The notes under the pieces are model-generated. The model had not been told where the DNA came from and made no database searches. It worked only from the letters and a program-made list of their open reading frames with translations. 64,000 nt of DNA, from NCBI GenBank assembly GCA_021372495.1, contig JAJFUF010000038.1, positions 1-64,000 on the forward strand. The letters run 5' to 3'. Positions 37,650 to 47,077 of the stretch are shown piece after piece (position 1 is the first letter of the stretch; every line of letters begins with the position of its first letter). This DNA comes from Lysobacteraceae bacterium. Its GTDB lineage: Bacteria; Pseudomonadota; Gammaproteobacteria; Xanthomonadales; Rhodanobacteraceae. The translations under genes were made by a program, and so were the position numbers.

Positions 37650-38075
37650 ATGAAACCGTCGCTGCACCTACTCGCCGTCACCACCGCCGCCGCCCTGCTC
37701 GGCGCCTGCACCTGGGGCATCAAGCTCGATCCCGCCGGGCAGCGCGTGCGCACCGCCTGGAACGGCAACGTCGGCCAGTGCCGCGACCTCGGCAAAGTCA
37801 CCGTCTCGGTGCTGAGCCGGCTCGGCCCGGTCGACCGCAAGGACGTCAAGGTGCGCGACGAACTCGAGGTGATGGCGCGCAACGAGGCCGCCAAGATGGG
37901 CGCCGACACGATCCGGCCGCTGGGCGAGCCCAGCAACGGCGAGCAGAGCTGGGAGGCCTACGCCTGCGGCGCGGCCTCGCCGCAGCCGGGGGCGGCCGCG
38001 CCGACGCGGACGCCGGACGCGACGCCGGCCGGGCAGGGCGTGCAGACCTTCCCCGCCAAGGACGGCGGCGGCTGA
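37650..38075 (+). CDS. DUF4156-like lipoprotein
   Basis: The 141-residue product has a lipoprotein signal (lipobox LLGAC). The domain LDPAGQRVRTAWNGNVGQCRDLGKVTVSVLSR ... ARNEAAKMGADTIRPLGEPSNGEQSWEAYAC matches the pattern of DUF4156 proteins, small envelope lipoproteins with two conserved Cys and an N-x-A-x-x-x-GAD stretch. The tail is Pro/Ala/Thr-rich. The ATG at 37650 has GGAG seven bases upstream. Function unknown. Confidence 0.75.
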   Translation: MKPSLHLLAVTTAAALLGACTWGIKLDPAGQRVRTAWNGNVGQCRDLGKVTVSVLSRLGPVDRKDVKVRDELEVMARNEAAKMGADTIRPLGEPSNGEQSWEAYACGAASPQPGAAAPTRTPDATPAGQGVQTFPAKDGGG

Positions 38076-38081
38076 ACGACC

Positions 38082-38378
38082 TCAACAGTCGAGTATCACC
38101 AGCACGCCCGTGCTGCCGGGCGCGACCGCGTGCGGCACGCCGGCCGGCACGGTGTAGAGCTCGCCGGCGCGTACCGTGACGGGCGCGCCCTCGACCTCCA
38201 GGCGCAGTTCGCCGTCCAGCACCAGCAGGCCTTCGGCGTAGGCGTGCGTCTCCGCCGGATAGGCGCTGCCGTCCATGCGCAGCACCTTGACGTTGGCGGA
38301 GCCGATGCGCGCCAGCACGCGCGATTGCCAGGCCTGCGGCAGCGCCACGGCCGTCCGCTGCAGATCGATGCGGTCCAT
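38082..38378 (-). CDS. small cupin domain protein
   Basis: The 98-residue product is a single cupin: motif 1 includes AETHAYAEGLLVLDGELRLEV and motif 2 VRAGELYTVPAGVPHAVAP, with His and Glu in metal-binding positions. Single-cupin proteins bind metals and small ligands or act as isomerases; no specific role can be given. Its start lies four bases after the stop of the DMT transporter gene on the same strand, so the two are probably co-expressed, which hints at a shared substrate. Convergent with the lipoprotein gene upstream. Confidence 0.82.
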   Translation of the reverse strand: MDRIDLQRTAVALPQAWQSRVLARIGSANVKVLRMDGSAYPAETHAYAEGLLVLDGELRLEVEGAPVTVRAGELYTVPAGVPHAVAPGSTGVLVILDC

Positions 38379-38382
38379 GCGT

Positions 38383-39306
38383 TCAGCTCCGCTCCAGCGC
38401 TTCGGCCCGCATCGGCGTCCGCGCGGCCGGCGTGCGCCGCCGCGCATTTGCCAGCGCCACGCCGGCCACGGTGATCGCGCCGCCAACCAGGACCAGCGCG
38501 GTCGGGCGTTCGCCCAGCCACAGCCAGCCGATCAGCAGCGCGATCGGCGGCGACAGGTAGAGGAAGCTCGCCACCTGCGAGGCGGGCGCGCGCCGCAGCG
38601 CGACGTTCCAGGTGAGGTAGCCGACGAAGGTCGGCGCGATGCCCAGCCACAGCAACGCGGCAACGTGCGAAGCCGGCGCCACCGCCAGTGCGCGCGGCAA
38701 GTGCAGGCCGAACGGCAGCGCGCCGAGCGCGCCGGCGATGAAGGTGGCGGCGGTGACGGCAAGGGTGCCGCTGCGCGCGAACAGCGGCTTCTGCCAGACG
38801 AAGTAGACCGCCGTGACCAGCACGCAGACCAGCACCAGCGCCGCCATCGGCTCGAACTTCACTTCCTTGCCGCCGGCCAGCACGACCACGACCCCGCCGG
38901 CCAGCGCCACGACGAGACCGGCCAGCGCGCGCGCGGACAGGCGCTCGCGCAGCCACAGCGCCGACAGCGCGGTGGTCGCCGCCGGAATCAGCGCGATCAG
39001 GATCGCCGCCGTGCCGCTGGCGATGCGCGTCTCCGCGTAGTTGAGGCACAGGTGATACACGGTCAGGCCGATCACGCCCAGCGCCACCAGCTGCGGCCAG
39101 TCGCGCCACGCCGGCAGCGGCACGCGCTTGATCGCGAGCAGCGCGGCGAAGCACAGTGCGCCGATCGCCAGGCGCGCGAACGCCACCTCGCCCGGGCTGA
39201 ACGAGGCCAGCGCGTAGGCGATTGCGGCATACGCCGACGACCAGGTGAGCAGGGCGATGCCGATACAGGCGAGGGCGCGCCCGTCGAGGCGCTCGGAGCT
39301 GTCCAT
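38383..39306 (-). CDS. EamA/DMT family transporter
   Basis: The 307-residue product has ten predicted membrane helices in two EamA repeats (for example LALGVIGLTVYHLCLNYAETRIASGTAAILIALIPAATTALSA closing the first repeat and IAPTFVGYLTWNVALRRAPASQVASFLYLSPPIALLIGWLWLGE the second). The family exports amino acids, metabolites or drugs. It is divergent from an Lrp/AsnC-type regulator, a pairing typical of amino-acid exporters. The substrate is not predictable. The cupin gene follows four bases downstream. Confidence 0.9.
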   Translation of the reverse strand: MDSSERLDGRALACIGIALLTWSSAYAAIAYALASFSPGEVAFARLAIGALCFAALLAIKRVPLPAWRDWPQLVALGVIGLTVYHLCLNYAETRIASGTAAILIALIPAATTALSALWLRERLSARALAGLVVALAGGVVVVLAGGKEVKFEPMAALVLVCVLVTAVYFVWQKPLFARSGTLAVTAATFIAGALGALPFGLHLPRALAVAPASHVAALLWLGIAPTFVGYLTWNVALRRAPASQVASFLYLSPPIALLIGWLWLGERPTALVLVGGAITVAGVALANARRRTPAARTPMRAEALERS

Positions 39307-39423
39307 GGGGAGGCGGATTCCGGCGGGGAGGCGCGCATCGTAGTCGCGCGCGGCCGGACCATGAATGCAGAATCTGCGTATAGTTGGCGCATTCCGCCGT
39401 CGAATATACCGGGAATCGCCGAC

Positions 39424-39915
39424 ATGGCCTTGCAATCGAAAGTCGAACTGGACGCCAAGGACTGGCAGATCCTGGAGGCGCTGCAGCAGGACGCGCGCCT
39501 CGGCTACGCCGAACTCGGCCGCAAGGTGCGGCTGTCGGCGCCGGCCGTGGCCGAGCGCGTGAAGCGGCTGGAAGAGGCGGGCGTGATCGCCGGCTACCGC
39601 GCGGTGGTCGATCCGAAGCCGCTCGGTTACGCCATCGACGCGATGATCCGGGTGCGCTGCGACGGCGGCGTCTGCGCGCGCATCGGCACGCTGGTGGCGG
39701 GCATTCCCGAAGTGCTGGACTGCCGTCGCCTCGCCGGCGAGGATTCCGCGCTGCTGCACGTGGTGGCGATGTCGGTCGCGCACCTGGAGGTCGTGCTCGA
39801 CCGCCTGCTGAAGATCCATCCCAGCATCGGCACGACCACGCTGGTGGTGCTGCAGTCGCCGCACACCAACCGCCCGATCACGCGCGCCATGTGGAACGCC
39901 GCGCACGCGGCCTGA
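39424..39915 (+). CDS. Lrp/AsnC family transcriptional regulator
   Basis: The 163-residue product has the N-terminal helix-turn-helix (LDAKDWQILEALQQDARLGYAELGRKVRLSAPAVAERVKRLEEAGVI) and the C-terminal RAM ligand-binding domain (IDAMIRVRCDG...VLDCRRLAGEDSALLHVVAMSV). It sits divergent from a DMT transporter gene, which it probably controls in response to an amino acid. The intervening AT-richer region holds a short dyad, GCAGA-A-TCTGC (39367-39377). Start ATG at 39424. Confidence 0.92.
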   Translation: MALQSKVELDAKDWQILEALQQDARLGYAELGRKVRLSAPAVAERVKRLEEAGVIAGYRAVVDPKPLGYAIDAMIRVRCDGGVCARIGTLVAGIPEVLDCRRLAGEDSALLHVVAMSVAHLEVVLDRLLKIHPSIGTTTLVVLQSPHTNRPITRAMWNAAHAA

Positions 39916-39951
39916 GCCGGGCGGCCGGGCACAACGTGTAAGATGCGCCGC

Positions 39952-40704
39952 ATGAGCGAACAGCAGCCCACCACCCACTTCGGCTACCGCGAGGTGCCGG
40001 TCGCCGAGAAGCAGAGGCTGGTCGGCCGCGTCTTCACCTCGGTCGCGGCGAAGTACGACCTGATGAACGACCTGATGTCGTTCGGCGTGCACCGGCTGTG
40101 GAAGCGCCACTTCGCCGCGATCAGCGGCGTGCGCCCCGGCGACCGCGTGCTCGACCTCGCCGGCGGCACCGGCGACATCGCCGCGCTGCTGAAGCCGCGG
40201 GTCGGCGCGCAGGGCGAGGTGGTGGTCGGCGACATCAACGCGGCGATGCTCGGCGTCGGCCGCGACCGCCTGACCGATCGCGGCCTGGTGGAAGGCCTGC
40301 GCTTTGCGCAGTTGAACGCCGAGGCGTTGCCGTTTCCCGATGGCAGCTTCGACGCCGTCACCATCGCCTTCGGCCTGCGCAACGTCACCGACAAGGACCG
40401 GGCGCTGGCGGAGATGCACCGCGTGCTGAAGGTCGGCGGGCGCGCGCTGATCCTGGAGTTCTCGCGGGTGCAGCAGGACTGGCTGCAGCCGCTGTACGAC
40501 TTCCACTCCTTCCAGGTGCTGCCGCGCCTCGGCCGCCTGTTCGCGCGCGACGAGGACAGCTACCGCTACCTCGCCGAATCCATCCGCAAGCACCCCGACC
40601 AGGCCACGCTCAAGACGATGATGGAACGCGCCGGCTTCGCCCGCGTCGAGGTGCGCAACCTCAGCGCCGGCATCGTCGCCATCCATCGCGGCTATCGCGT
40701 CTGA
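39952..40704 (+). CDS. ubiE: ubiquinone/menaquinone biosynthesis C-methyltransferase
   Basis: S-adenosylmethionine-dependent C-methylation of the quinone ring. The 250-residue product has VFTSVAAKYDLMNDLMSFGVHRLWK at the N-terminus, the SAM-binding motif VLDLAGGTGDIA, NAEALPFPDGSFDAVTIAFGLRNVTD and GRALILEFSRV. The ATG at 39952 (MSEQQP) is favoured over one nine bases earlier. A stand-alone ubiE here is separated from ubiJ-ubiB (30.7-33.0 kb) by peptidase and transporter genes, unlike the enterobacterial operon. Confidence 0.96.
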   Translation: MSEQQPTTHFGYREVPVAEKQRLVGRVFTSVAAKYDLMNDLMSFGVHRLWKRHFAAISGVRPGDRVLDLAGGTGDIAALLKPRVGAQGEVVVGDINAAMLGVGRDRLTDRGLVEGLRFAQLNAEALPFPDGSFDAVTIAFGLRNVTDKDRALAEMHRVLKVGGRALILEFSRVQQDWLQPLYDFHSFQVLPRLGRLFARDEDSYRYLAESIRKHPDQATLKTMMERAGFARVEVRNLSAGIVAIHRGYRV

Positions 40705-40820
40705 CGCTGCGAGCGTCGTAGTCCTTTTGTCACGTTTGGCCCGGCGCAGCGCCGGGCATACTGGCCGGCGTTTGCGCGCGGGCACGGGGTTCCGCGCGCC
40801 GTTGCCGAGGATCCATCCGC

Positions 40821-42371
40821 ATGCGCCGCTCCCTTCCCGCCGCACTCGCGCTGGCCGCGCTGCTCGCGCTCAGCCTTCCCGCTCTCGCCGACGAACCGGC
40901 CAAGGATGCCGCCAAGGCCGAAGCCAAGACGGAAACCGCCCGACCGGCGCCGCAGGAGAAGGCCTCGGTGACGCACCACAGCGTCGAGATCGCCGGCAGG
41001 CGCGTCGCCTACACCGCCACCGCCGGCACGCTGGTGCTGCGCAACGACAAGGACGAACCCGAGGCCAGCGTGTTCTACGTGGCCTACACCGCCGACGGCG
41101 CCAAGGACGCGCGCAGGCGGCCGCTGACCTTCGTCTACAACGGCGGCCCGGGCTCCTCCTCGATGTGGCTGCACATGGGCTCGTTCGGGCCGATGCGCGT
41201 GCAGAACGCCGGCGACCAGCCGATCGCGCCGGCGCCGTACGCGCTGGTGCCGAACAGCTACAGCCTGCTCGACAAGACCGACCTGGTGTTCGTCGACGCG
41301 GTCGGCACCGGCTGGTCGCGGCTGGCCGGCAAGGCCGAGGGCAAGGACTTCTGGGGCGTCGACCAGGACGCCGCGGCGTTCGCCCGCTTCATCCAGCGCT
41401 ACGTCAGCAAGAACGCGCGCTGGAACTCGCCTAAGTTCCTGCTCGGCGAGTCCTACGGCACCACGCGCTCGGCGGTGCTGGTCAACCTGCTGCAGGAACA
41501 GGGCATGGCCTTCAACGGCGTGATCCTGGTCTCCTCGATCCTCGACTTCGCCGTGTTCTCGCCCGGCATCGACCACGGCTACGTGGTCAACCTGCCGACG
41601 CTGGCGGCGATCGCCTGGTACCACGACAAGGTGCCGAACAAGCCGGCCGACCTCGACGCCTTCCTCGCCGAGGTGCGTGGCTTCGCCAGTGGCGCCTACG
41701 CGCAGGCGCTGGCCAAGGGCGATGCCCTGCCGAAGTCGGAGGAGGATGCGGTGGCGCAGCAGCTCAGCCGCTACACCGGCCTGTCGGTGCAGTACCTCGA
41801 GGAGGCCAACCTGCGCGTCAGCCCCAGCCGCTTCCGCAAGGAGCTGATGCGCGGCGAGCGCCGCACGGTCGGCCGTCTGGACGGCCGTTTCGAGGGCATC
41901 GACTTCGATGCCGCCGGCGAGACGCCGGACTACGACGCCACCGACGCCGCGGTCGCCAACGCCTTCGTCGCCGCCTTCAACGACTACGCCGCGCGCGAGC
42001 TGAAGTACGCCAGCGACGAGCGCTACCTGCCGACCAACTATCCGAACGTCGGCCGTCACTGGGAGTGGAAGCACAAGCTGCCGAACGGCGGCGGCTTCTT
42101 CCCGACCGCGACCTACGTCGCCGGCGACCTCGCCGCGGCGATGCGCGAAAACCCGCACCTCAAGGTGTTCTCCGCCAACGGCTACTACGACCTGGCGACG
42201 CCGTTCTACGCCACCGAGTACGACCTCGGCCACATGCAGCTCGACGCCGCGCTGCGCAAGAACCTGGTGTTCGGCTTCTATCCGTCGGGCCACATGATCT
42301 ACTTCGACCTCGACTCGCTGAAACGGCTGAAGGGCGACCTGGCGAAGTTCTACGACGACGCGGCGCGCTGA
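40821..42371 (+). CDS. exported S10 family serine carboxypeptidase (copy 1)
   Basis: The 516-residue product has a signal peptide (LALSLPALADEP) and a charged linker. The alpha/beta-hydrolase core shows the oxyanion region YNGGPGSSSMWLHMG, nucleophile Ser in LGESYGTTRSA, Asp in SANGYYDLATPF and His in YPSGHMIYF, so the catalytic triad is complete. These enzymes remove C-terminal residues from peptides, here outside the cytoplasm. A strong terminator follows, and a close paralogue comes next. A possible promoter is TTTGGC-16-CATACT at 40735-40762. Confidence 0.93.
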   Translation: MRRSLPAALALAALLALSLPALADEPAKDAAKAEAKTETARPAPQEKASVTHHSVEIAGRRVAYTATAGTLVLRNDKDEPEASVFYVAYTADGAKDARRRPLTFVYNGGPGSSSMWLHMGSFGPMRVQNAGDQPIAPAPYALVPNSYSLLDKTDLVFVDAVGTGWSRLAGKAEGKDFWGVDQDAAAFARFIQRYVSKNARWNSPKFLLGESYGTTRSAVLVNLLQEQGMAFNGVILVSSILDFAVFSPGIDHGYVVNLPTLAAIAWYHDKVPNKPADLDAFLAEVRGFASGAYAQALAKGDALPKSEEDAVAQQLSRYTGLSVQYLEEANLRVSPSRFRKELMRGERRTVGRLDGRFEGIDFDAAGETPDYDATDAAVANAFVAAFNDYAARELKYASDERYLPTNYPNVGRHWEWKHKLPNGGGFFPTATYVAGDLAAAMRENPHLKVFSANGYYDLATPFYATEYDLGHMQLDAALRKNLVFGFYPSGHMIYFDLDSLKRLKGDLAKFYDDAAR

Positions 42372-42396
42372 CCGGCACGCCGCCGAAGGAATGCCG

Positions 42397-42430
42397 GGCC
42401 CGCGGCCGACCGCCGCGGGCCGTCATTTTT
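42397..42430 (+). terminator. Rho-independent terminator between the two S10 genes
   Basis: Perfect 10-bp stem GGCCCGCGGC/GCCGCGGGCC around CGACC, then GTCATTTTT. It implies that the second S10 gene has its own promoter; a GTGCGCATACTC stretch about 55 bases upstream of that gene contains a CATACT box. Confidence 0.85.
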
Positions 42431-42536
42431 GTGCCGCCGCCGGCAGGCATGCCTTTCGTCATGCGCACAAGTGGAAACGTGTGCGCATACTCGAAGACCG
42501 CGCGCCCAGCCCTCCCTTCCCGACCGGAGTCGCCCG

Positions 42537-44084
42537 ATGCGGAATCACGTCCTCGCCACCCTGCTGCTGGCCACCCTGATCGCCTTCGGCCCGCCGGCCC
42601 ACGCCGCCGACAAGCCGGCCGGCGCGGACAAGCCCGCCGCCGAAAAGAGCGAAGCGAAGCCGATCCCCGAAGAACACGCGGTGCGCACCCAGCACAGCGT
42701 CGAGGTCGACGGCAAGCGCATCGCCTATACCGCCACCGCCGGCACGCTGCTGATCCGCGACGACGACGCCAAGCCGATCGCCAGCGTGTTCTACGTGGCC
42801 TACACCGCCGACGGCGGCAAGGACGCGGGCAAGCGCCCGGTGACCTTCCTCTACAACGGCGGCCCCGGCTCCTCCAGCGTGTGGCTGCACATGGGCTCGG
42901 TCGGGCCGATGCGCATCACCACCGCCAGCCCGGATGCCACCGCGCCGGCGCCGTACGCGCTGGTGCCGAACCGCTACAGCCTGCTCGACAAGACCGACCT
43001 CGTGTTCATCGACGCGGTCGGCACCGGCTTCTCGCGGCCGGTCGGCAAGGCCGAAGACAACGATTTCTGGGGCGTCGACCAGGATCTCGACGCCTTCGCC
43101 AAGGCGATCATCCGCTACGTCGACATGAACAAGCGCTGGAACTCGCCGAAGTTCCTGTTCGGCGAGTCCTACGGCACCACGCGCTCGGCCGGCCTGGTCA
43201 ACACGCTGCAGCAGCGCGGCATGGCGATCAACGGCGTCGTGCTGGTGTCCTCGATCCTCAACTACGGCTCGCGCTTCCCGGGTCTCGATCAGGTCTTCAT
43301 CGGCTATCTGCCGAGCTATGCGGCGATCGCCTGGTACCACGACAAGCTGGCGAACAAGCCGGCCGAGCTCGGCCCGTTCCTCGACGACGTGCGCACGTTC
43401 GCGCGTGGCGAGTACGCCGCTGCGCTGGCGCGCGGCCAGGACCTGCCGAAGGCGGAGGAGGACGCGGTCGCGCAGAAGTTGAGCCGCTACACCGGCCTGT
43501 CGGTGCAGTATCTGGAAGAAGCCGATTTGCGCGTGGACCCCGCGCGCTTCCGCAAGGAGCTGCTGCGCGACCAGCGTCGCACGCTCGGCCGCTACGACGC
43601 GCGCTTCGAGGGCATCGACCTCGACGCCGCCGGCGAGCACCCCGACTACGACGCCTCCGACACCGGCATCGCCGGCGCTTTCGTCGCCGCCTTCCACGAC
43701 TACCTGGCGCGCGACCTCGGCTACGCCAGCGACCTCGACTACCGCCCGACCTACTACAAGATCATTCGCGCCTGGGACTGGCACCACAAGCTGCCCGGCC
43801 AGCAGCGTCCGCTGCTGATGGCCTACACCGCCGGCGACCTCGCCCGCGCGATGCGCGAGAACCCGCATCTCAAGGTGTTCTCGGCGAACGGCTACTTCGA
43901 CCTCGCCACGCCGTTCTTCGCCACCGAGTACGACCTCGGCCACATGCAGCTCGATCCCTCGCTGCGCCAGAACCTCAGCTTCGGCTACTACCCCTCCGGC
44001 CACATGATCTACCTCAACGTGGACGCGCTGAAGCAGCTGAAGGGCGACCTGGCGAAGTTCTACGACAGCGCCAGCGCGCACTGA
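42537..44084 (+). CDS. exported S10 family serine carboxypeptidase (copy 2)
   Basis: Tandem paralogue of the previous gene (515 residues) with the same signal peptide plus Ala/Lys/Glu linker layout and full triad: YNGGPGSSSVWLHMG, FGESYGTTRSAG, SANGYFDLATPF and YPSGHMIYL. Long stretches are identical by eye (for example LSRYTGLSVQYLEEA), so this is a recent-looking duplication, while the substrate-facing middle and linker differ. Its own terminator-like hairpin follows. Probably differs in substrate range from copy 1. Confidence 0.93.
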   Translation: MRNHVLATLLLATLIAFGPPAHAADKPAGADKPAAEKSEAKPIPEEHAVRTQHSVEVDGKRIAYTATAGTLLIRDDDAKPIASVFYVAYTADGGKDAGKRPVTFLYNGGPGSSSVWLHMGSVGPMRITTASPDATAPAPYALVPNRYSLLDKTDLVFIDAVGTGFSRPVGKAEDNDFWGVDQDLDAFAKAIIRYVDMNKRWNSPKFLFGESYGTTRSAGLVNTLQQRGMAINGVVLVSSILNYGSRFPGLDQVFIGYLPSYAAIAWYHDKLANKPAELGPFLDDVRTFARGEYAAALARGQDLPKAEEDAVAQKLSRYTGLSVQYLEEADLRVDPARFRKELLRDQRRTLGRYDARFEGIDLDAAGEHPDYDASDTGIAGAFVAAFHDYLARDLGYASDLDYRPTYYKIIRAWDWHHKLPGQQRPLLMAYTAGDLARAMRENPHLKVFSANGYFDLATPFFATEYDLGHMQLDPSLRQNLSFGYYPSGHMIYLNVDALKQLKGDLAKFYDSASAH

Positions 44085-44090
44085 CCTTAC

Positions 44091-44116
44091 GGCCGGCCCC
44101 GTGCGCGGGGCCGGCC
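44091..44116 (+). terminator. GC hairpin after S10 copy 2
   Basis: GGCCGGCCCC pairs with GGGGCCGGCC around GTGCGC, six bases after the stop. No T-run. Confidence 0.5.
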
Positions 44117-44196
44117 GGCATGCACACGTCCTCCGGCACCCGCGGCCGCGGCGCCGGCGATGGCATACTCCGGCGCGTTCCACGCCGGAGTCCCAC

Positions 44197-46071
44197 ATGT
44201 ACCGACCGTTCTTCCTCGCGGCCTGCGCCGCGCTGCTGCTGGCGCCGCTGGCCGCAAGCGCGTCCGCCGATCCGCATTCCTACGCCGAGCCCGCGCGGGT
44301 GCGGGTCACCCACGTCGACCTGGACCTGCGGACGGACTTCGACCGCCGCGAGCTGAACGGCAACGTCACGCTGACGCTGGACTGGAAGGACAAGGCCGCG
44401 CACGACCTGGTGCTGGACAGCCGCGACCTCGCCATCCGCCGCATCGTCGCCGTGCAGGCGGACGGCAAGGCGGGCGCCGCGCTGTCGTTCGCGCTGGCGC
44501 CGGCGGACAAGGAACTTGGCAGCAAGCTGACCGTCGCCGCGCCGAAGCATCCGTCGAAGGTGCGCATCTACTACGCCACCGCGCCGCAGGCTTCGGGCCT
44601 GCAGTGGCTGGCGCCGGCGCAGACCACCGACAAGCGGCGCCCCTTCATGTTCTCGCAATCGGAGGCGATCCACGCGCGCTCGTGGGTGCCGCTGCAGGAC
44701 ACGCCGGCGGTGCGCTTCACCTACACGGCGCGCGTCGCCGCGCCGAAGGACCTGCGCGTGGTGATGAGCGCGCTGAACGACGCGAAGCACCCGCTGGACG
44801 GCGACTTCCGCTTCGACCAGCCGCATCCGATCCCGTCCTACCTGCTGGCGATCGCGGTCGGCGACATCGCCGTGCGCGAGACCGGGCCGCGCAGCGCGGT
44901 ATACGCCGAACCGTCCGTGGCCGACAAGGCCGCGCGCGAGTTCGAGGACACCGAGCCGATGATCGCAGCCACGGAGAAGCTTTACGGCCCCTATCGCTGG
45001 GGTCGCTACGACATCCTGGTGCTGCCGGCCTCGTTCCCGTTCGGTGGCATGGAAAACCCGAACATGACCTTCGCCACGCCGACCGTGCTGGTCGGCGACA
45101 AGAGCCTGACCGCGCTGGTCGCGCACGAGCTGGCGCACTCGTGGTCGGGCAACCTGGTCACCAGCGCGGCGTGGCGGCACATCTGGCTGAACGAGGGCTT
45201 CACCAGCTACGTCGAGAACCGCATCGTCGAGGCGGTGTACGGCAAGGCGCAGGCGGACGAGGAGTTCCTGCTCGCCGCGCACGAGTTGCAGGGCGAGATC
45301 GGCGGGATGCCGGAGAACATGCAGCGGCTGACGCCGGAGCCGCGCGATCTCGGCGCCGAGGACGCGCTGTCCGACGTCGCCTACACCAAGGGCGCGTGGT
45401 TCCTGAAGACGCTGGAGCAGCGCTACGGCCGCGACGTTTTCGACGCCTACCTGCGCGGCTACTTCGATCACTTCGCCTTCCGCAGCATCGACACCGGGCA
45501 GATGCTCGCGTATCTCAAGGCGAACCTGGTCGACAAGCATCCCGGCAGGATGCGCTGGGACGAGATCGAGGCGTGGGTGTACCAACCCGGCATTCCGAAG
45601 GACGCGCCGCTGCCGGCCTCCGCGCGCTTCGCCCGCATCGACGCCGAGCGCGCGGATTTCCTCGCCGGCACACTGGCCGCGGACAGGCTCGACGCGAAAA
45701 GCTGGAACACGCAGGAGTGGATGTACTTCCTCGACGGCCTGCCGGACGCGGTGGCGCTGGACAAGCTCAAGGCGCTGGACGCCGCCTGGCACCTCACCGG
45801 CACGCCCAACGCCGAGATCGGCATGCGCTGGTATGTGCACGCCATCGCCGGCGGCGATCGCGTCGCCTGGCCGGCCGCCGCCGAGCACATGACGCGCATC
45901 GGCCGCATCTACCTGACGCTGCCGCTGTACAAGGCGTTCGCGAAGACGCCGGAAGGCCTCGCCTTCGCCGTACAGGTGTACGCCAAGGCGAAGCCCGGCT
46001 ACCACCCGATCACGCAGGACGCGGTCGAGCGCGTGTTCGCCAGGGCGCGTGCGGGCGCGGGGAAGGAGTGA
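44197..46071 (+). CDS. exported M1 family aminopeptidase
   Basis: The 624-residue product has a signal peptide (cleavage near ASASADP). The M1 domain shows the exopeptidase GGMENPNMTF motif and the zinc site HELAHSWSGN with the third ligand Glu in LNEGFTSY. The C-terminal helical part (about 480-620) looks like the leukotriene-A4-hydrolase C-domain, matching cold-active ColAP-type aminopeptidases. It would release N-terminal residues from peptides in the periplasm or outside, complementing the upstream carboxypeptidases. The alpha/beta hydrolase gene starts four bases after its stop. A CATACT box lies at 44164-44169. Confidence 0.93.
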   Translation: MYRPFFLAACAALLLAPLAASASADPHSYAEPARVRVTHVDLDLRTDFDRRELNGNVTLTLDWKDKAAHDLVLDSRDLAIRRIVAVQADGKAGAALSFALAPADKELGSKLTVAAPKHPSKVRIYYATAPQASGLQWLAPAQTTDKRRPFMFSQSEAIHARSWVPLQDTPAVRFTYTARVAAPKDLRVVMSALNDAKHPLDGDFRFDQPHPIPSYLLAIAVGDIAVRETGPRSAVYAEPSVADKAAREFEDTEPMIAATEKLYGPYRWGRYDILVLPASFPFGGMENPNMTFATPTVLVGDKSLTALVAHELAHSWSGNLVTSAAWRHIWLNEGFTSYVENRIVEAVYGKAQADEEFLLAAHELQGEIGGMPENMQRLTPEPRDLGAEDALSDVAYTKGAWFLKTLEQRYGRDVFDAYLRGYFDHFAFRSIDTGQMLAYLKANLVDKHPGRMRWDEIEAWVYQPGIPKDAPLPASARFARIDAERADFLAGTLAADRLDAKSWNTQEWMYFLDGLPDAVALDKLKALDAAWHLTGTPNAEIGMRWYVHAIAGGDRVAWPAAAEHMTRIGRIYLTLPLYKAFAKTPEGLAFAVQVYAKAKPGYHPITQDAVERVFARARAGAGKE

Positions 46072-46075
46072 GGCG

Positions 46076-47077
46076 ATGAGCGCGTCGCCGGCGCCGCTGC
46101 GTCGCATGCTGCTGCGCCGGCTGGCCGTGCTGGGCGTGCTGCTCGGCCTGGTCGCGCTGACGCTCGCCGGCGCGTACCTGGTCGCGCCGCAACTGCTGCT
46201 GCGTGCGGTCTACATGCAGCAGGCGACGGTGGCGCACGTCGAGAAGAAAAGCGTCGTCGCCGGCGACACGCGCTGGAGCTACTACGAAGGCGGCAACGGC
46301 CCGCCGCTGGTGCTGCTGCACGGCTTCAGCGGCAGCAAGGAAAACTGGCTGCCGGCGGCGAAGTTCCTCACGCGCAACTTCCGCGTGATCGTCCCCGACC
46401 TGCCCGGCTGGGGCGAGTCCTCGCGCGATCCGCAGGGCGACTACGGCTACGCCGCGCAGGCCGCGCGGCTGGAAGCGTTCGCGCAGGCGCTGCGCCTGCC
46501 GCGCTTCGCGCTGGTCGGGCATTCGATGGGCGGCGCGATCGCCGGCTTGTACGCGGCGGCGCATCCGGGCGAACTCGCCGCGGTGGCCTTCCTCGACAGC
46601 GCCGGCGTGCCGTTCAAGGAGAACGACTTCGCGCGCGCCGTGCAGGCGGGGCACGATCCGTTCGCCTACAGCGACCGCGCCGGCTTCGAGCGCCTGCTGG
46701 CGCTGGTGTTCGTCAAGCCGCCGTCGATCCCCGGCCGCATCGAGGACGTGTTCGTCGCCGCCAACGGCGCCGGCGACCACGGCTTCCTGCAACGCGTGCT
46801 GGCCTCGCTGCGCACGCCGGAGGCGGCGCGCGCGCTGCTGCCGGCGCTGCCGAAGATTGCCGCGCCGGCGCTGGTGCTGTGGTGCGCGCACGACCGCGTG
46901 ATCGACGTCTCGGCGATGACCGCGCTGCGCGCCGGCCTGACCGCCGCGCCGCGCATCGACGCCACGCTGCTGATGGGCTGCGGCCACATGCCGATGCTGG
47001 AGCAGCCGCGCGAAACCGCGGATGCGCTGACGCGCTTCCTGCTGCTGCCCGCGGGGGCCTTCTCGCAAACGCCGTAG
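46076..47077 (+). CDS. membrane-anchored alpha/beta hydrolase
   Basis: The 333-residue product has an N-terminal membrane helix (about 16-40) and an alpha/beta-hydrolase domain: oxyanion LLHGFSGSKENW, nucleophile GHSMGGA, and acid and His in LVLWCAHDRVID and GCGHMPMLEQP. The acylglycerol lipase or MhpC-like group is closest, but the substrate is unknown. GGAAGGAG ends seven bases before the ATG at 46076 and lies within the end of the M1 gene, so the two are co-translated. Confidence 0.88.
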   Translation: MSASPAPLRRMLLRRLAVLGVLLGLVALTLAGAYLVAPQLLLRAVYMQQATVAHVEKKSVVAGDTRWSYYEGGNGPPLVLLHGFSGSKENWLPAAKFLTRNFRVIVPDLPGWGESSRDPQGDYGYAAQAARLEAFAQALRLPRFALVGHSMGGAIAGLYAAAHPGELAAVAFLDSAGVPFKENDFARAVQAGHDPFAYSDRAGFERLLALVFVKPPSIPGRIEDVFVAANGAGDHGFLQRVLASLRTPEAARALLPALPKIAAPALVLWCAHDRVIDVSAMTALRAGLTAAPRIDATLLMGCGHMPMLEQPRETADALTRFLLLPAGAFSQTP

